A stretch of DNA of 32,583 nucleotides from the NCBI GenBank assembly GCA_029238785.1, contig JAQWFN010000090.1, positions 1-32,583 on the forward strand. The letters run 5' to 3'. The DNA is from Flavobacteriales bacterium (GTDB lineage Bacteria > Bacteroidota > Bacteroidia > Flavobacteriales_D > Sanyastnellaceae). This document shows positions 29,804 through 32,583 of the stretch, one piece after another (within the stretch, counting starts at the first letter, position 1; every line of letters starts with the position of its first letter). The notes under the pieces were generated by a model. The model saw only the letters and a program-made list of their open reading frames with translations, was not told the DNA's origin and ran no database searches. The position numbers were made by a program, and so were the translations under genes.

Positions 29804-30880
29804 CTATTGATTAAATGTACCCTCGTTCACATCAACAATGAAATCAATCAATCCATCATAGTAGATTTCGGCATTATCGTATTGACTCAAGTGCGAACCA
29901 TTGGGGCAGAAGTGGAATCGACCGTTTTGAACGTTTTCAGCCAACCATTTCATTTGCTCAGGATCCATGGTGTCGTGCTTAGCACCGATGCTCAAAACAG
30001 GAACGCTGAGATTCACAATGTCTTTTTTCACATCCCAATGCTTTAAGTTGGCGTCTCCCTTGATGCCGAATTCAGACGGACCCTGCATGTGATTGTACAC
30101 CACATAGTTGATGTGATTGAACGAGCGATTTACTGGTTCTGGCCACTCGGTCAGGGGTCTTCTGAGGATGTGTTCTGTGTAGTAATGCTCGCTTACCAGT
30201 TCGCCATACCTTGGGTTCATGTAATCTTCCGCTACTTCAAGAGCTTGTATTTCTGCGAGTACTGCTGGATCCATCATGGGAGCGAGTACTTCTGATGAGT
30301 AAATCTGATATTCTGGTAGAGAAGGAACCATGTTTGAAATGATCAAACCTTTGAGGTGTTCTTGGTACTTTAAGGCATATTGAAGTCCTAAAATACCTCC
30401 CCAGCTTTGTCCATACAGGTAAAAGTTACCTTTATCAAGGTCTAAAGCTTGACGAACTTGTTCTACTTCTTCAACAAATCGATCAAGTTTCCAAAGGGAA
30501 GTATCCTCCGGCTGATCGCTATAATAACTGCCCAATTGGTCGTAATAAATAAACTCAATTCCCGCCTCAGGGAAGTAGCTTTCAAAACACTCAAAGAGTT
30601 CATGCGTTAGTCCAGGACCACCGTGTAGCAGTAAAACCCGCATATCCGGATTATTCCCCACCTGCTTGGTCCAAACATTAAAACGGCCTTTAGCTGTTTC
30701 TACAGGTACCATTTTTACGCCACCACTATTTTTCAAAAGGGAGTCGGTATATGAATAGTAAGAATTCGTGCTTGCAGGGGAGTGCTCGGTATTGGTTTGA
30801 CCTGGCGTTTTGGTCTGATCAGCGCAAGACATCATCAGCCCGAAAAAACAAAAAGCAAGAAAGTAAGCGTAATTTTTCAT
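29804..30880 (-). CDS. Proline iminopeptidase-like alpha/beta hydrolase lipoprotein
   Basis: This 358-residue enzyme has a lipoprotein signal peptide (lipobox LMMSC, Cys19) and a Ser/Pro/Thr-rich spacer to about residue 45. The alpha/beta-hydrolase fold shows the oxyanion motif LLLHGGPG (83-90), a typical YDQLGSYYSDQP loop, the nucleophile S159 in YGQSWGG, D303 (GAKHDTMD) and H330 (NGSHLSQ). The HGGPG/GQSWGG pair is that of the S33 proline iminopeptidase family, which removes N-terminal proline or cleaves small peptides and amides. Lipidation implies the enzyme sits in the envelope and may help use exported peptides. The DUF2306 gene follows three bases downstream. Substrate is inferred from family only. 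Confidence 0.92.
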   Translation of the reverse strand: MKNYAYFLAFCFFGLMMSCADQTKTPGQTNTEHSPASTNSYYSYTDSLLKNSGGVKMVPVETAKGRFNVWTKQVGNNPDMRVLLLHGGPGLTHELFECFESYFPEAGIEFIYYDQLGSYYSDQPEDTSLWKLDRFVEEVEQVRQALDLDKGNFYLYGQSWGGILGLQYALKYQEHLKGLIISNMVPSLPEYQIYSSEVLAPMMDPAVLAEIQALEVAEDYMNPRYGELVSEHYYTEHILRRPLTEWPEPVNRSFNHINYVVYNHMQGPSEFGIKGDANLKHWDVKKDIVNLSVPVLSIGAKHDTMDPEQMKWLAENVQNGRFHFCPNGSHLSQYDNAEIYYDGLIDFIVDVNEGTFNQ

Positions 30881-30885
30881 GTTCG

Positions 30886-30915
30886 AAAAGATACAAGTAC
30901 TTCTCGAAATTCAAA
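30886..30915 (-). promoter_or_regulatory. Promoter of the peptidase lipoprotein gene
   Basis: On the minus strand TTTG (30912-30915) and TATCTTTT (30886-30893, 7 of 8) are separated by 18 bases, close to the Bacteroidota promoter pattern. The -33 element overlaps the hemN stop codon. The ATG at 30880 lies five bases after the box, again nearly leaderless. Confidence 0.6.
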
Positions 30916-32272
30916 TGGTTTTGCTAAATCGCTTTACTTGGTCTTGTTTTAAATGAGCATCGAAGCACATGCAGGTGTTTCTTACGAAGGTTTCTCCACG
31001 TTCAGTAACTTTAATTCCGCCAGGTTCTAGAACGCACAAATCATCATTTATTAAGGTTTCGAGTTCATTTTTAATCTGAGTGAAGCGACTTTTATTTTCA
31101 AATTCGGGAGTCCAAGTTGCTTCAAAGTGACAAATGATATCGAGAATAATTTGTCTTAATTCAAGATCTTCTGGGCTGTGTTCATGACCTCGGAAAACAG
31201 GTATGATTCCAGCGTTTGCGGCGTCTTGATAAGTGTTTACGGATTTTAGATTTTGACCAAAGGCGCCCCAAACATCGCTAATTGCCGACATCCCTAGTCC
31301 AATCATGATCTTCGTATTGTTCGTGGTATAGCCCATGAAGTTGCGGTGCAAGCTTTTGTTTTTAAGGGCGATGGCCAATTTGTCTGTGGGTAAGGCAAAA
31401 TGGTCCATTCCTACCTCAACATAGCCTTCATCCAAAAGACGTGCTTTTGCGCTTTCATATAATTGTCGTTTCACTTGTGGCGAAGGAAGGTCGCTTTCGT
31501 CGTAAGCGCGCTGACCAGATCCCGGGACCCAAGGAACATGCGCATAGCTGTACAAACTGATTCTGTCTGGACGAAGTTGTAGCGTTAACTCAATGCTTCT
31601 ATTAAGGTGAGCCAGTGTTTGCTTCGGAAGACCGAACATCAGGTCATGACTTATAGAAGTATATCCTGTTTCTTTTGCGTTCAAATGCGCCTGCTCAACA
31701 TGCTCAAAAGGTTGAATACGGTTGATGACCTTTTGTACTTCTTCAGGGTAGTCTTGAACGCCATAACTCACACGGGTAAATCCCAGTTGAGCCAGGCCCA
31801 ATAGGTGTTTGAAGCTTGTATTGTTGGGGTGACCTTCAAAACCAAGTTCTACATCTTCATCCAATTCGCAGGTGTCGAGGAGGTAGCTCAAAAAATCTAC
31901 AAGGTTTTTCGGGCTGAAGAAGGTAGGGCTTCCTCCACCAATTTGCAGTTCTTTGAGAAGTGGTTTTTCGCCCATCAGATTAAGGTAGCTTTTCCATTCT
32001 GATTTAAGCGCTGTGATATAAGGCAACTCCAATTCGTGTCGTTTAGTGATGTGCTTATGACAACCACAAAAGGTACAAAGCGATTCACAGAAAGGCAGGT
32101 GAATGTAGATGCTTATACCGTCTTTTTTATTTTCTGAATAAAACGATTTCACCAAAGAGGGCCAATTCTCTGGAAAGTTGCCATCGCTCTTCCAATGAGG
32201 TACAGTGGGGTAGCTTGTATAGCGCGGCCCAGGAACATTGTACTTATTAATCAGGTCTGAATGTTTTGTCAT
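30911..32272 (-). CDS. hemN: Oxygen-independent coproporphyrinogen III oxidase
   Basis: This 453-residue radical-SAM enzyme converts coproporphyrinogen III to protoporphyrinogen IX without oxygen in haem synthesis. The N-terminus has the HemN hallmark YNVPGPRYTSYPTVPHW. The 4Fe-4S binding cysteines are C62, C66 and C69 (FCESLCTFCGC, with C71 next). ELQIGGGSPTFF and SLYSYAHVPW are also visible. Length and motifs indicate true HemN and not the shorter HemW. The ATG at 32272 lies 17 bases after an upstream unknown gene, suggesting a shared transcript. It would serve haem supply under low oxygen; whether an FNR-like regulator controls it cannot be seen here. Confidence 0.95.
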   Translation of the reverse strand: MTKHSDLINKYNVPGPRYTSYPTVPHWKSDGNFPENWPSLVKSFYSENKKDGISIYIHLPFCESLCTFCGCHKHITKRHELELPYITALKSEWKSYLNLMGEKPLLKELQIGGGSPTFFSPKNLVDFLSYLLDTCELDEDVELGFEGHPNNTSFKHLLGLAQLGFTRVSYGVQDYPEEVQKVINRIQPFEHVEQAHLNAKETGYTSISHDLMFGLPKQTLAHLNRSIELTLQLRPDRISLYSYAHVPWVPGSGQRAYDESDLPSPQVKRQLYESAKARLLDEGYVEVGMDHFALPTDKLAIALKNKSLHRNFMGYTTNNTKIMIGLGMSAISDVWGAFGQNLKSVNTYQDAANAGIIPVFRGHEHSPEDLELRQIILDIICHFEATWTPEFENKSRFTQIKNELETLINDDLCVLEPGGIKVTERGETFVRNTCMCFDAHLKQDQVKRFSKTI

Positions 32273-32289
32273 GATGGTCTGTGTTGAGC

Positions 32290-32583
32290 CTAAACAAGCG
32301 GGTCGCTTTGGTTTTGAGCAAGCGTAGTTTTGATTTTGAGTGCTTTCAATTGTGCTGCTGCAGTTGTCAGAATCTGTTTTTCGCGTGAATTGTAAGGGAC
32401 CAGTTTGAAGTCGTGATTTGCCATATACAGGATCACTTCAATAGGTCTTAATGAAGCTATTTGGGCGGCCCATGTTTGCATGAGGTCATTGCTGGAATTT
32501 GAAATATTGTTACCTCTATACTCGCCCTCGTAGAAGATACTTTGCACTGAAAACTCGCCTTTCAGGTGCTTTTTGATTAGAGT
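32290..32583 (-). CDS. Unidentified gene, N-terminal part beyond the window
   Basis: The last 97 codons of a minus-strand gene enter from the right edge and stop at 32290. The visible part is soluble and mixed alpha/beta, with IASLRPIEVILYMANHDFKL and a helical AAAQLKALKIKTTLA tail. The frame stays open to the window edge. An internal GTG at 32547 is not needed as the start. It lies 17 bases upstream of hemN on the same strand, so the two are probably co-transcribed. No family recognised. Confidence 0.65.
   Translation of the reverse strand, partial: TLIKKHLKGEFSVQSIFYEGEYRGNNISNSSNDLMQTWAAQIASLRPIEVILYMANHDFKLVPYNSREKQILTTAAAQLKALKIKTTLAQNQSDPLV

Noticed and set aside
1-32583. CRISPR, prophage, insertion sequence, tRNA or defence genes
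   Set aside because: No regular repeats, transposase, integrase, capsid, toxin-antitoxin or cloverleaf signatures were found by reading both strands.

Overview
The window looks like a chromosomal segment of a marine-type Bacteroidota, most likely Flavobacteriales (Cryomorphaceae-like; the family-level guess is weak). The evidence is a PorP/SprF-family protein next to a giant substrate with a type IX secretion (T9SS) type B C-terminal domain, a CotH-like protein with a T9SS type A tail, a LytTR regulator, a PspC/PadR pair, and promoters resembling the Bacteroidota TTTG-N17-20-TAnnTTTG consensus. I saw no tRNA or rRNA gene, CRISPR array, insertion sequence or phage gene.

Layout. 1-660 (-): 5' part of a WD40-repeat gene. 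713-796 (+): a 27-residue single-helix membrane peptide. 845-2209 (+): hisS, followed by about 320 bp holding two small-RNA-like units. 2534-8112 (-): a signalling operon read FIST sensor, GAF/four-PAS histidine kinase, CheY-like receiver, then meaB. 8289-9917 (-): two unknown exported proteins. 10019-11354 (+): a DUF6265-like lipoprotein and a carboxypeptidase-regulatory-domain protein. 11394-16529 (-): a 1242-residue SBBP/PKD/T9SS type B surface protein, its PorP partner and a small membrane protein. 16635-18541 (-): a PadR repressor overlapping a PspC membrane protein. 18751-19133 (+): two very small membrane or lipoprotein genes with their own terminator. 19195-25055 (-): a tightly packed four-gene cell-envelope acylation operon (LysM protein with a degenerate lytic transglycosylase domain, two SGNH hydrolase-fold proteins, MBOAT O-acyltransferase). 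25233-26444 (+): an Hpt protein and a LytTR response regulator, followed by a strongly structured terminator or sRNA region. 26676-29410 (+): a small beta-barrel-like protein and a CotH-family T9SS protein. 29407-32583 (-): an N-truncated unknown gene, hemN, a proline-iminopeptidase-like lipoprotein, and a DUF2306 gene split by a one-base frame disruption.

How the genes may work together. The strongest candidate for an undescribed system is 19195-25055. An MBOAT acyl exporter and two periplasmic SGNH proteins are linked by stop/start overlaps to a LysM protein whose lytic transglycosylase fold has lost the catalytic Glu and the YNAG motif. This suggests a glycan-binding scaffold that positions O-acetyl transfer on peptidoglycan or another envelope glycan. 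The FIST-kinase-receiver operon is a complete ligand-sensing phosphorelay, and the Hpt/LytTR pair lies in a separate operon. Several genes have a promoter -7 box only 4-7 bases before the start codon, which implies leaderless or nearly leaderless mRNAs.
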